From positions 1 through 5,371 of the forward strand of contig JAKSQG010000110.1 in the NCBI GenBank assembly GCA_024404275.1: a stretch of DNA of 5,371 nucleotides. The letters are read 5' to 3'. The first letter of the stretch is position 1, and each line of letters starts with the position of its first letter. The translations under genes were made by a program, and so were the position numbers. Positions 1-5,371 of the stretch are shown one piece after another. The DNA is from Clostridia bacterium. GTDB lineage: Bacteria; Bacillota; Clostridia; Christensenellales; Aristaeellaceae. The notes beneath the pieces were generated by a model. The model was not told the DNA's origin and searched no databases. It saw only the letters and a program-made list of their open reading frames with translations.

Positions 1-558
1 GATGCCGCCTGTTTCCAGACGGAGTGACATCAGGGCGTTGATCAGCGTGCTTTTGCCCACGCCGCTCTGCCCGGCCAGACACACGGTCTCTCCCGGCAGC
101 AGGGCGCGGATGGCATCCAGACCTTCGCCGTTTGCCGCGGAAGCCCGCAGCACCGTGACACCGGCGGAGCGGTAATCCTCCTTGGCGGTCTCATACAGCG
201 CTTCGTTCAGATCGCTTTTGTTGACGATCAGTGCCGCCTTCATGTTTTGTGACACGGCGGTCAGCAGCAGCTTATCGACCAGCAGCCAGTCGGGCGCGGG
301 GGAGGGGCAAAGCACGATCAGCATCAGGGTGATGTTGGCGCACGGTGGACGGATAAGGGTGGAAACACGGGGCAGGATCTCCTCCAGCCAGCCATGCTCC
401 TCCCCTTCGCCGGGAGTAAAAAGCACGCGGTCTCCCACGGTGGGGGTGATCTTTTCGTGACGGAATTTTTTCTTGGCACGCAGCACGTGGCATTGACCTG
501 CTTCGTCACGCACGGTATACAGGCCTCCGCGGCCTTCGATGATCTGACCCTTCTCCAT
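1..558 (-). CDS. rsgA: RsgA, ribosome small subunit-dependent GTPase (3' end beyond the window)
   Basis: RsgA (CpgA/YloQ) is a GTPase that checks late 30S assembly. Reading from the ATG at 558 gives 186 residues that run off the left edge. Full-length members have about 290-300. Residues about 1-65 form the OB-fold (GRGGLYTVRDE, FRHEKITPTVGDRV), followed by the family linker LIRPPCANI (68-76). The G domain is circularly permuted as expected: G4 NKSD (113-116) and G5 SAA (140-142) come before the P-loop GQSGVGKST (163-171). The switch region with the catalytic His and the C-terminal zinc domain lie outside the window. The start is well supported: GGGAGG lies 9 nt upstream and the ATG shares one base with the prkC stop (TGATG). 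In B. subtilis this GTPase is a substrate of PrkC and is dephosphorylated by PrpC, which fits the operon. No inactivating change is visible in the part present. Confidence 0.95.
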   Translation of the reverse strand, partial: MEKGQIIEGRGGLYTVRDEAGQCHVLRAKKKFRHEKITPTVGDRVLFTPGEGEEHGWLEEILPRVSTLIRPPCANITLMLIVLCPSPAPDWLLVDKLLLTAVSQNMKAALIVNKSDLNEALYETAKEDYRSAGVTVLRASAANGEGLDAIRALLPGETVCLAGQSGVGKSTLINALMSLRLETGGI

Positions 559-567
559 CAGGGGGTT

Positions 568-573
568 CCTCCC
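568..573 (-). promoter_or_regulatory. Ribosome binding site of rsgA
   Basis: GGGAGG lies 9 nt before the ATG at 558, inside the Met-Gly-Gly codons at the end of the PASTA part of prkC. rsgA can therefore recruit ribosomes itself, even if translation of prkC stops early at the TAG. Confidence 0.75.
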
Positions 574-1093
574 ATGTCGGGGGAGGCGGTCGCCTCGGGA
601 GCTTCCACATACACAAGCAGCGTGATGGTGCTGTCATACAGCACACGCTCACCGGCACGGGGAGACTGGGAGACCACAGTGCCCACCTGTGACGGATCGG
701 CGGCGGGGTATTCGATGATCTCAATGTTGTCAAAGCCCGCATCCGTTGCCAGCAGCAGCGCGGCGGAACGGGTCTCGCCTTCCATGAGCGGCACGGTGAT
801 ACTGCCCGAAACGGTGACCTGAATGATCTCACCGCTGGCCAGCATGCTGCCGGCTTCGGGCGACTGTGTCAGCACGGTGCCGTAGGACAGCTCCGACGGC
901 TCCATGCGGGTGACCAGAACGGTAAAGCCGTATTTCTGGGCGGCGGTGCGGGCGGCACTCAGCGTACTGCCTTTGAGGGCGGGCACGCCCTGCAGTGCCG
1001 GGCCGGTGCTGACCGTGATGACCAGCACATCGCCGCGTTTCATCTGATAGCCGTAGGCGCGGCTTTGCAGAATGACCACGCCGGCGGGGGTGG

Positions 1094-1125
1094 TGTCATC
1101 GCTCTGGCGCAGCACTTCGATGACA
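1094..1125 (-). other. 8-bp inverted repeat (possible mRNA hairpin) just 3' of the prkC TAG
   Basis: On the coding strand TGTCATCG (1125-1118) and CGATGACA (1101-1094) are perfect complements separated by a 16-nt loop. The stem begins 8 nt after the TAG. Downstream stem-loops at about this distance can promote stop-codon readthrough in some viral and cellular mRNAs, and stop-proximal structures are used in bacterial selenocysteine insertion. The element also encodes ordinary PASTA sequence (VIEVLRQSDDT), and one or two such 8-bp repeats are expected by chance in a window this long, so function is only a hypothesis. Confidence 0.3.
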
Positions 1126-1133
1126 AGGCCTTT

Positions 1134-1136
1134 CTA
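1134..1136 (-). other. In-frame amber codon (TAG) at codon 364 of prkC
   Basis: The context is GGT GAA TAG AAA GGC, with the same frame open for 363 codons before and 191 codons after. Aligning the three PASTA repeats by eye from their conserved Pro (P348 PYLVGET, P415 PALKGST, P479 PLMEGET) places the TAG exactly one residue before the position preceding the conserved Gly. The matching residues are K431 in repeat 2 and D495 in repeat 3. The length of repeat 1 is therefore preserved, so this is a substitution (CAG, AAG or GAG to TAG), not an indel. The other stops in the window are TAA (rsmB) and TGA (rlmN, stp, the end of prkC). Confidence 0.95.
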
Positions 1137-2225
1137 TTCACCGATGCGCAGGGCAGTCGCTTCGGTTTCGCCCACCAGATAGGGGGCTTCCACGGTGCTG
1201 ACGATATTGCGGGTCAGCAGAACGGCGGCGGCGGTCATGGCGGTAAGCAGCACAAAGGATAAGATCAATATCGGCAGATGCCGTTTGAAGCTTTTTTTGC
1301 GCACAGGTGTTTTGCCTGTGACCAGAATGGGCTGCTGAATGCCGGAGGTGGTAAAGGTGCCTGTTCCCATGGGAATGGCGACCGGCGGCACAGCGGGAGA
1401 ATCAATGGCCGATTTGATGGCGCGTGCCATGGCGGCGGCATCGGGATAACGGTCCTTCGGCGCTTTGGCCAGAGCACGGAGCACCACGGCTTCCATGGCG
1501 GGGGAGACGGGATGCTTTGGCGTGGAAAGCCGCCGCGGTTCGGCGCTGATGTGCTGCATGGCAATGCTGACCGCTGTATCGCCCTCAAAGGGCACGTGAC
1601 CGGTGAGCATCTCATACATGACCACACCCACGCTGTACAGGTCACTGGCGGCATTTACTTCTTCACCCTTGGCCTGCTCCGGCGAAAAATAGTGCACGGA
1701 GCCCAGCACGGCGTCATCCTTGGTCAGCGTATCGCTGCCGGCTACGCGGGCTATGCCAAAGTCCGCCACCTTGATCATGCCGTCCGGGCTGACCAGGATG
1801 TTTTGTGGCTTGATGTCCCGGTGAATGATGCCGTTGTTGTGGGCATGCTGCAGCGCGGAAAGGATGCGGATAGCCACCTGTGCGGCGGTGTCAGCGGGCA
1901 GGGTGGTACGCTCCGTGATGATCTCCTTCAGCGTGCGGCCTTCCACATATTCCATCACCAGAAAGCGGTTGCCGTCCTCGTTGCCGACATCCAGCAGGTT
2001 CACAATGTTGTGATGCCTCATCTTACCGGCGGCCAGAGCTTCTCTGTCAAAGCGGGCCAGAAACTCTTTATCGCCTGTCAGCTCGGGCTTGAGCAGCTTG
2101 ACCGCTACCTGATGACCGGTATTCCGGTCCAACGCACGGTATACCAGCGACATACCGCCCTTGCCGATAAACTCCTGCAGCTCATACCGACCGGCAAACA
2201 TGTGGCCGATCATGACCTCGCTCAT
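1134..2225 (-). CDS. prkC: PrkC-type Ser/Thr protein kinase, kinase domain and membrane anchor (5' part of a gene interrupted by TAG)
   Basis: This is the N-terminal 363 residues of a eukaryotic-like PASTA kinase. The cytoplasmic kinase domain (about 14-275) looks fully active: Gly loop IGKGGMSLVY (20-29), ATP lysine K43 in VAVK, alpha-C E62, catalytic HRDIKPQN (135-142), DFG (155-157), activation segment with TLTKDD and GSVHYFSPEQ (175-184), and SDLYSVGVVMYEMLTG (194-209). A Pro/Thr-rich linker and a basic RKKSFKR stretch precede one membrane helix at about 317-338. Only about 25 extracellular residues follow before TAG (1136-1134) ends the frame inside PASTA repeat 1. The same frame resumes immediately and encodes the rest of the repeats, giving 555 residues if TAG is counted as one amino acid, a normal PrkC size. 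If the stop is obeyed, the product is an anchored kinase lacking its muropeptide/lipid II-sensing domain. The start ATG has GGAGG 7 nt upstream and overlaps the stp stop. Confidence 0.93.
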   Translation of the reverse strand: MSEVMIGHMFAGRYELQEFIGKGGMSLVYRALDRNTGHQVAVKLLKPELTGDKEFLARFDREALAAGKMRHHNIVNLLDVGNEDGNRFLVMEYVEGRTLKEIITERTTLPADTAAQVAIRILSALQHAHNNGIIHRDIKPQNILVSPDGMIKVADFGIARVAGSDTLTKDDAVLGSVHYFSPEQAKGEEVNAASDLYSVGVVMYEMLTGHVPFEGDTAVSIAMQHISAEPRRLSTPKHPVSPAMEAVVLRALAKAPKDRYPDAAAMARAIKSAIDSPAVPPVAIPMGTGTFTTSGIQQPILVTGKTPVRKKSFKRHLPILILSFVLLTAMTAAAVLLTRNIVSTVEAPYLVGETEATALRIGE

Positions 2226-2926
2226 GCATCGACCTCCAGGATCAGCACACTCACGTTGTCACGGCCGCCGGCGTCCAGCGCCATGGTGATCAGCTTTTCG
2301 GCGCATTCCTCGCCGCGGTATTCACGCATGACCTCGGCAATCTCATCATCGTCGATCATATCGTTGAGACCGTCGGAGCACAGCAGCCACACATCGCCCT
2401 GGCACTTGAGTACCTTCTGGGCGGCGGGGGTCACTTCTTCCTCGGTTCCCACCGCCTGCGTGATCACATGGCGATAGGGATGGGTCTTGGCCTGCTCGGG
2501 GGTCAGCGCGCCGCTGCGGATGAGGTCACCCACCAGGGACTGATCCTCGGTCATGCGCATCAGCTTGCTGCCGCGCATCAGATAGGCACGGCTGTCGCCC
2601 ACCTGGGCGATATAGACATGTTCTTCGCCTTCCCACAGGGCAGTCATGGTGGTGCCCATGCCGCTCAGGGCAGTATCGGTCAGCTGCTTCTGATATACGG
2701 CGGCATTGGCATCCTGAACGGCGGCGATCAGCATGGGAGCGGAGGGCTCCTTACCTTTGAGGCTGTTTTCCATCACTTCGTTGGCCAGAGCGCTGGCGAC
2801 CTCGCCGGCGTTGTGACCGCCCATGCCATCGGAAAGTACATAGAGCTTGATATCGTCATTGATGAGAACAGCGTCCTCATTGGTGTCGCGGATCAATCCG
2901 GCATCGGTTTTGAAGGCGGTTTTCAT
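2222..2926 (-). CDS. prpC: Stp/PrpC, PP2C-family Ser/Thr protein phosphatase
   Basis: This is a cytoplasmic metal-dependent phosphatase, the expected partner that reverses phosphorylation by the kinase encoded next. Its 234 residues form a single PP2C domain and match the usual 230-260. Visible motifs in order are TDAG..RDTNEDA (7-19), LSDGMGGHNAGEVAS (31-45) with metal ligands D33/G34, SGMGTTMTAL (88-97), QVGDSRAYL (108-116), MTEDQS (125-130), HPYRHVITQAVG (149-160), LLCSDGL (181-187) with D185, and GGRDNVSVLI (220-229) with D223. All core acidic residues are present, so the phosphatase looks intact. There is no signal peptide or membrane segment. The start is supported by a GGGAGG ribosome binding site 10 nt upstream and by the ATGA overlap with rlmN. 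Its own TGA overlaps the prkC start in the same way, implying coupled production of phosphatase and kinase. In B. subtilis the homologous pair acts on RsgA/CpgA and elongation factors, among others. Confidence 0.96.
   Translation of the reverse strand: MKTAFKTDAGLIRDTNEDAVLINDDIKLYVLSDGMGGHNAGEVASALANEVMENSLKGKEPSAPMLIAAVQDANAAVYQKQLTDTALSGMGTTMTALWEGEEHVYIAQVGDSRAYLMRGSKLMRMTEDQSLVGDLIRSGALTPEQAKTHPYRHVITQAVGTEEEVTPAAQKVLKCQGDVWLLCSDGLNDMIDDDEIAEVMREYRGEECAEKLITMALDAGGRDNVSVLILEVDA
2233..2237 (-). promoter_or_regulatory. Ribosome binding site of prkC
   Basis: GGAGG lies 7 nt before the ATG at 2225, within the last codons of stp (LEVDA). It fixes the kinase start at the ATGA overlap rather than at the internal ATG codons a few residues later. 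Confidence 0.75.
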
Positions 2927-3966
2927 GTTGGTTGTTCCTCCCGGTCGTTCAGATAATGTCTGCGAAGCTGTCCGCAGGCTCCGTCAATGTCATCGCCCAT
3001 CTCGCGGCGGCGGGTCACGGAGATGTGGCGGTTTTCCAGTTCACCCATAAATGCGCGGATAGCTTTTTCATCAGCGCCGCGCAGCGCCTTTTCTTCTACA
3101 GAGTTGAGGGGGATCACATTGACGTGGCACTGCATGCCGCGCAGGCGGGAAGCCAGCTCATCGGCATGACAGGGCAGGGAATTGAGCTTATCCACCAGAG
3201 CATATTCAAAGATGACACGTCGTCCGGTCTTTTCAATGTAATACCGGCAGGCATCCAGTACATCATCCATGGCGTAGGTATTGGCAATGGGCATCAGCTG
3301 GCGGCGGATGGTATCGTTTGGCGCGTGCAGCGACAGTGACAGCGTCACCGGCAGCCCTTCCTCGGCAAAGCGCCGCATGCGCGGCACCAGACCGCAGGTA
3401 CTCAGAGAAATGTGCCTGAGCCCAATGTTCAGCCCCTCGTCGTGGCTGACCATGCGCAGAAAACGCACCGTTTCATCGTAATTGTCCAGCGGCTCACCGC
3501 TGCCCATCAGCACGATGTTGGAGATGCGGTCGCCGTCGATCAGGCGGTTGGCACAGTGCACCTGCCCCAGCATTTCCGCGGAGGAAAGATTGCGCACACA
3601 GCCGTTCAGGGTACTGGCACTAAAGGCGCAGCCCATGCGGCAGCCCACCTGCGTGGACAGGCACAGCGTATAGCCGTGGTGATAATGCATCAGCACGCCC
3701 TCCACGCAGTTGCCGTCCTCGAGGGCATACAGAAGCTTTCGGGTGCCGTCCAGCTGCGAAACCTTTTCAGTCAGCAACGATACCGGCTGCGCCGTGTAGC
3801 TTTCCTTGAGCGTCTGCCGCATGGCGGCGGGCAGATTGGTCATTTCGTCAAAATCTTTTCCCTTGTGCAGCCAGGAAAAAATCTGCTTGGCCCGAAAGGC
3901 GGGATAGGCGGACAATTCCGCTTTCAGCTCCTCCGGGGTCAAGGACAAAAGTGCTTTTTTATCCAT
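2923..3966 (-). CDS. rlmN: RlmN, radical-SAM 23S rRNA A2503 / tRNA A37 C2-methyltransferase, third FeS cysteine replaced by Ser
   Basis: RlmN forms m2A at 23S A2503 and at A37 of some tRNAs, using a [4Fe-4S] cluster, SAM and a methyl-carrying cysteine. The 347 residues are full length. An N-terminal accessory domain spans about 1-95 and the radical-SAM barrel about 96-335. Visible family signatures are TLCLSTQVGC (C102, C109), MGSGEPLDNYD (154-164), SLSLHAPND (210-218), HVNVIPLN (281-288) and GDDIDGACGQL with C331, the expected methyl-carrier cysteine. The cluster motif should read CxxxCxxC, but here it is C109-RMG-C113-AF-S116. The AGT codon at 3621-3619 replaces the third cysteine and is one base from TGT. 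If real, cluster binding and catalysis should be badly impaired. T318-R-R-R is also unusual where TVRR is common. The start ATG follows the rsmB TAA by 2 nt with no strong ribosome binding site, suggesting translational coupling. Its TGA overlaps the stp start as ATGA. Confidence 0.94.
   Translation of the reverse strand: MDKKALLSLTPEELKAELSAYPAFRAKQIFSWLHKGKDFDEMTNLPAAMRQTLKESYTAQPVSLLTEKVSQLDGTRKLLYALEDGNCVEGVLMHYHHGYTLCLSTQVGCRMGCAFSASTLNGCVRNLSSAEMLGQVHCANRLIDGDRISNIVLMGSGEPLDNYDETVRFLRMVSHDEGLNIGLRHISLSTCGLVPRMRRFAEEGLPVTLSLSLHAPNDTIRRQLMPIANTYAMDDVLDACRYYIEKTGRRVIFEYALVDKLNSLPCHADELASRLRGMQCHVNVIPLNSVEEKALRGADEKAIRAFMGELENRHISVTRRREMGDDIDGACGQLRRHYLNDREEQPT
2937..2942 (-). promoter_or_regulatory. 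Ribosome binding site of stp/prpC
   Basis: GGGAGG lies 10 nt before the ATG at 2926, inside the end of rlmN. It confirms the ATGA-overlap start of the phosphatase. Confidence 0.75.
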
Positions 3967-3968
3967 GG

Positions 3969-5345
3969 TTACTTGCTTTTTCTCATGCGGGCTACGAAGA
4001 AACCTTCCACGTGGTCACGGTGCGGCAGCAGCTGCAGACCGTACGGACCGGCTACGGCACGAAGCTGTTCGGGCACCGTCGCGGGCAGCGCTTCCACGGT
4101 GAATTCGGGATGGCGCTGCAGGAAAGCTTCGATCTGCCGTTCGTTTTCGTCCTTGAGCATGGAGCAGGTGGAATAGACCATCACGCCGCCGGGACGCACA
4201 TATTCGCAGCAGGTATCAAGCAGCTTCTTCTGCGTTTCGGTCAGCTCCTCGATCGATTCGGGGGTGGGGCGGTACTTGACATCGGGCTTGTCATCCATGA
4301 CGCCCAGACCGGAGCAGGGCGCATCCAGCAGCACGGCGTCCATAGTGCCGACCATATCGCTGCGCAGCACAGAAGCATCACGGGCAGCCACACGCACATT
4401 GTCCAGATGCAGACGGCGTACCGTGCCGCGGATCAGTTCGGCGCGGTGATCGTGCAGATCCCAGGCGTACACACGACCGGCACCGCCCATGCGCTCCGCC
4501 AGATAGGCGGTCTTGCCGCCGGGAGCGGCGCAGGCATCCAGAATCTGCATGCCGGGGCGCGCGCCAACGGCTTCCGCCGCCAGCATGCTGCCTTCTCCCT
4601 GAATGGAGAAAAGTCCGGCTGCAAAGTCGCTGTCGCGGGCAATCTGCATGGCGCCGTACAAATAGACCGCGCCGGGCACGACGCCCTTTTCGGTCTCCCA
4701 AACTTTTTTGGCCAGCTGCGCCTCAAATTCCTTCTCTTTGCCATAGGTCGGGCGGATGGTGATGCTGTGCCGTTCGGTGCGGAAAGAGGCAATTTTGACC
4801 GCTTCTTCCACGCCATAATCACGGATGAGCTGCTCTGCCAGCCATTCGGGCAGGGAGTAGAGCACATGCAGCGCGTGAGCGCCTTCGGAAACATCGGGCC
4901 ATTTGATCTCTTCCTTGCCGGCAGCCAGCTTGCGCAGCACGGCGTTGACCATGCCGGTGGCGTAATCCAGGCGCAGCGCACGGGTCAGGTTGACCGCCTC
5001 ATTGACGGCGGCGCTGTCCGGCACACGGTCGTGCAGCAGGATCTGACATGCAGCGGTGCGCAGAATGGCGCGCACCTTGGGCTCCAGCGCGTCGGGGTCG
5101 GTCAAAAGGCCGTTCAGGGCAAAGTCAAGATAATACAGGTTTTCCAGCGTGCGGTACACAATGCTGGCGCACAGACGGCGGTCCAGCTGATTGAGGTTGA
5201 CGGAGGAAAGCTTTTCATCCAGCGACAGGGCGGCGTAGGAATCCTTCTCCATCACGTCGCATAGCACATTGACCGCCACCAGACGGGGATTGGCTCCGGA
5301 AGGAGCCGTCTGCTCCGGCTTTGCGGCGGGATGAGGCATGCCCAT
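3969..5345 (-). CDS. rsmB: RsmB, 16S rRNA (cytosine-967-C5)-methyltransferase
   Basis: This SAM-dependent enzyme makes m5C967 in 16S rRNA during small-subunit maturation in the cytoplasm. Counting from the ATG at 5345, residues about 20-145 form the NusB-like RNA-binding domain (ANPRLVAVNVL, then the RVPDSAAVNEAVNL helix). Residues about 165-455 form the Rossmann methyltransferase. The SAM motif is LDACAAPGGKT (269-279). The two family cysteines are C344 in DAPCSGLG and C394 in YSTCS, the latter the expected nucleophile. The C-terminus HVEGFFVARM is typical. The 458-residue length is normal for Firmicute RsmB. The start is uncertain: there is no Shine-Dalgarno before 5345, and the frame stays open to the right edge as Pro/Arg-rich codons (GDRPAPRP), so the true start may lie outside the window. 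It ends in TAA, 2 nt before rlmN. One oddity is QGEGS at 249-253, where the family usually has QD. Confidence 0.95.
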   Translation of the reverse strand: MGMPHPAAKPEQTAPSGANPRLVAVNVLCDVMEKDSYAALSLDEKLSSVNLNQLDRRLCASIVYRTLENLYYLDFALNGLLTDPDALEPKVRAILRTAACQILLHDRVPDSAAVNEAVNLTRALRLDYATGMVNAVLRKLAAGKEEIKWPDVSEGAHALHVLYSLPEWLAEQLIRDYGVEEAVKIASFRTERHSITIRPTYGKEKEFEAQLAKKVWETEKGVVPGAVYLYGAMQIARDSDFAAGLFSIQGEGSMLAAEAVGARPGMQILDACAAPGGKTAYLAERMGGAGRVYAWDLHDHRAELIRGTVRRLHLDNVRVAARDASVLRSDMVGTMDAVLLDAPCSGLGVMDDKPDVKYRPTPESIEELTETQKKLLDTCCEYVRPGGVMVYSTCSMLKDENERQIEAFLQRHPEFTVEALPATVPEQLRAVAGPYGLQLLPHRDHVEGFFVARMRKSK

Positions 5346-5371
5346 CGGACGAGGGGCGGGTCTGTCACCGG

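Larger units (their letters stand above)
558..1133 (-). pseudogene. prkC: C-terminal PASTA-repeat portion of PrkC, in frame after the TAG
   Basis: These 191 codons continue the kinase reading frame directly after the TAG at 1136-1134. In full-length numbering, residues 365-409 complete PASTA 1 (KGLVIEV...GDVLVITVSTG), 412-475 are PASTA 2 (VPALKGSTL...LTQSPEAG) and 476-543 are PASTA 3 (VPLMEGETR...VSQSPRAG). A short Ala/Pro/Gly tail ends in TGA. PASTA repeats sit outside the cell and bind peptidoglycan fragments or lipid II to control the kinase. This segment has no signal peptide or membrane helix of its own, so it could reach its normal location only as part of a read-through product. A separate translation could start at the GTG at 1115, but only a weak AAAGG lies 13 nt upstream, and the product would stay cytosolic. 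The repeats show no further stops or frameshifts, so decay is either very recent or not happening. I call it the broken half of one gene, with genuine readthrough as the alternative. Confidence 0.85.

Noticed and set aside
558..1115. Independent small gene for a PASTA protein starting at GTG 1115
   Set aside because: The start is mid-strand in PASTA repeat 1 with only a distant weak ribosome binding site, there is no export signal, and the frame is exactly that of the kinase. It is better read as the second half of prkC.
1125..1132. Palindrome AAGGCCTT between the TAG and the hairpin
   Set aside because: A single 8-bp palindrome within coding sequence is expected by chance and has no further context.
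1126..1136. Selenocysteine insertion at the internal stop
   Set aside because: The codon is TAG, not TGA, so selenocysteine is not a candidate.
1278..2477. Plus-strand open frame (399 codons) opposite prkC and the end of stp
   Set aside because: Antisense shadow with no recognisable domains or start signals. It also crosses two confidently assigned genes.
3412..4176. Plus-strand open frame opposite the rlmN/rsmB junction
   Set aside because: Shadow of codon bias that spans a gene junction, with no recognisable motif.
3951..5264. Long plus-strand open frame (437 codons) opposite rsmB
   Set aside because: It is the mirror of a GC-biased coding frame. It has no recognisable domain, a His/Gly/Gln-rich composition typical of antisense translation, and it covers a clearly real gene.
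1..5371. tRNA/rRNA genes, CRISPR arrays, insertion sequences, riboswitches, promoters or terminators
   Set aside because: Genes are back to back with at most a 2-nt gap. I found no repeat arrays, transposase motifs or terminator-like stem plus U-run on the coding strand.

Overview
The window is one tightly packed stretch of a bacterial housekeeping operon, read entirely on the minus strand (right to left). It is GC-rich, mostly G/C at third codon positions. Gene order and protein style fit a Gram-positive Firmicute, most likely a GC-rich gut-type member of the Clostridia (Oscillospirales/Ruminococcaceae-like). That taxonomic guess is inference. The order rsmB - rlmN - stp/prpC - prkC - rsgA matches the classical Bacillus subtilis yloM-yloN-prpC-prkC-cpgA block.

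Layout in transcription order: (1) rsmB, 16S rRNA m5C methyltransferase, 5345-3969, with its frame still open at the right edge; (2) rlmN, radical-SAM 23S rRNA/tRNA A2 methyltransferase, 3966-2923; (3) stp/prpC, PP2C-type phosphatase, 2926-2222; (4) prkC, membrane Ser/Thr kinase with three extracytoplasmic PASTA repeats, 2225-558, interrupted by an in-frame TAG at 1136-1134; (5) rsgA, circularly permuted ribosome-assembly GTPase, 558-1, cut off by the left edge. Junctions are a 2-nt gap, two ATGA overlaps and one TGATG overlap. There is no intergenic space, and I see no promoter, terminator, RNA gene, repeat array or mobile element. The genes link ribosome maturation (RsmB, RlmN, RsgA) with a reversible phosphorylation pair (PrkC/Stp) that senses the cell wall.

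Two features are out of the ordinary. First, prkC carries a single in-frame amber codon inside PASTA repeat 1. The frame is intact on both sides and the missing residue falls on a variable polar position of the repeat. An 8-bp inverted repeat starts 8 nt after the TAG. The four other stop codons visible here are TAA or TGA. Second, the adjacent rlmN has Ser instead of the third Cys of its CxxxCxxC iron-sulfur motif, one base away from a Cys codon. Both could be sequencing or assembly errors, strain-level decay, or, for the TAG, readthrough or recoding. The sequence alone cannot decide. I see no convincing evidence of an entirely new system beyond these anomalies.
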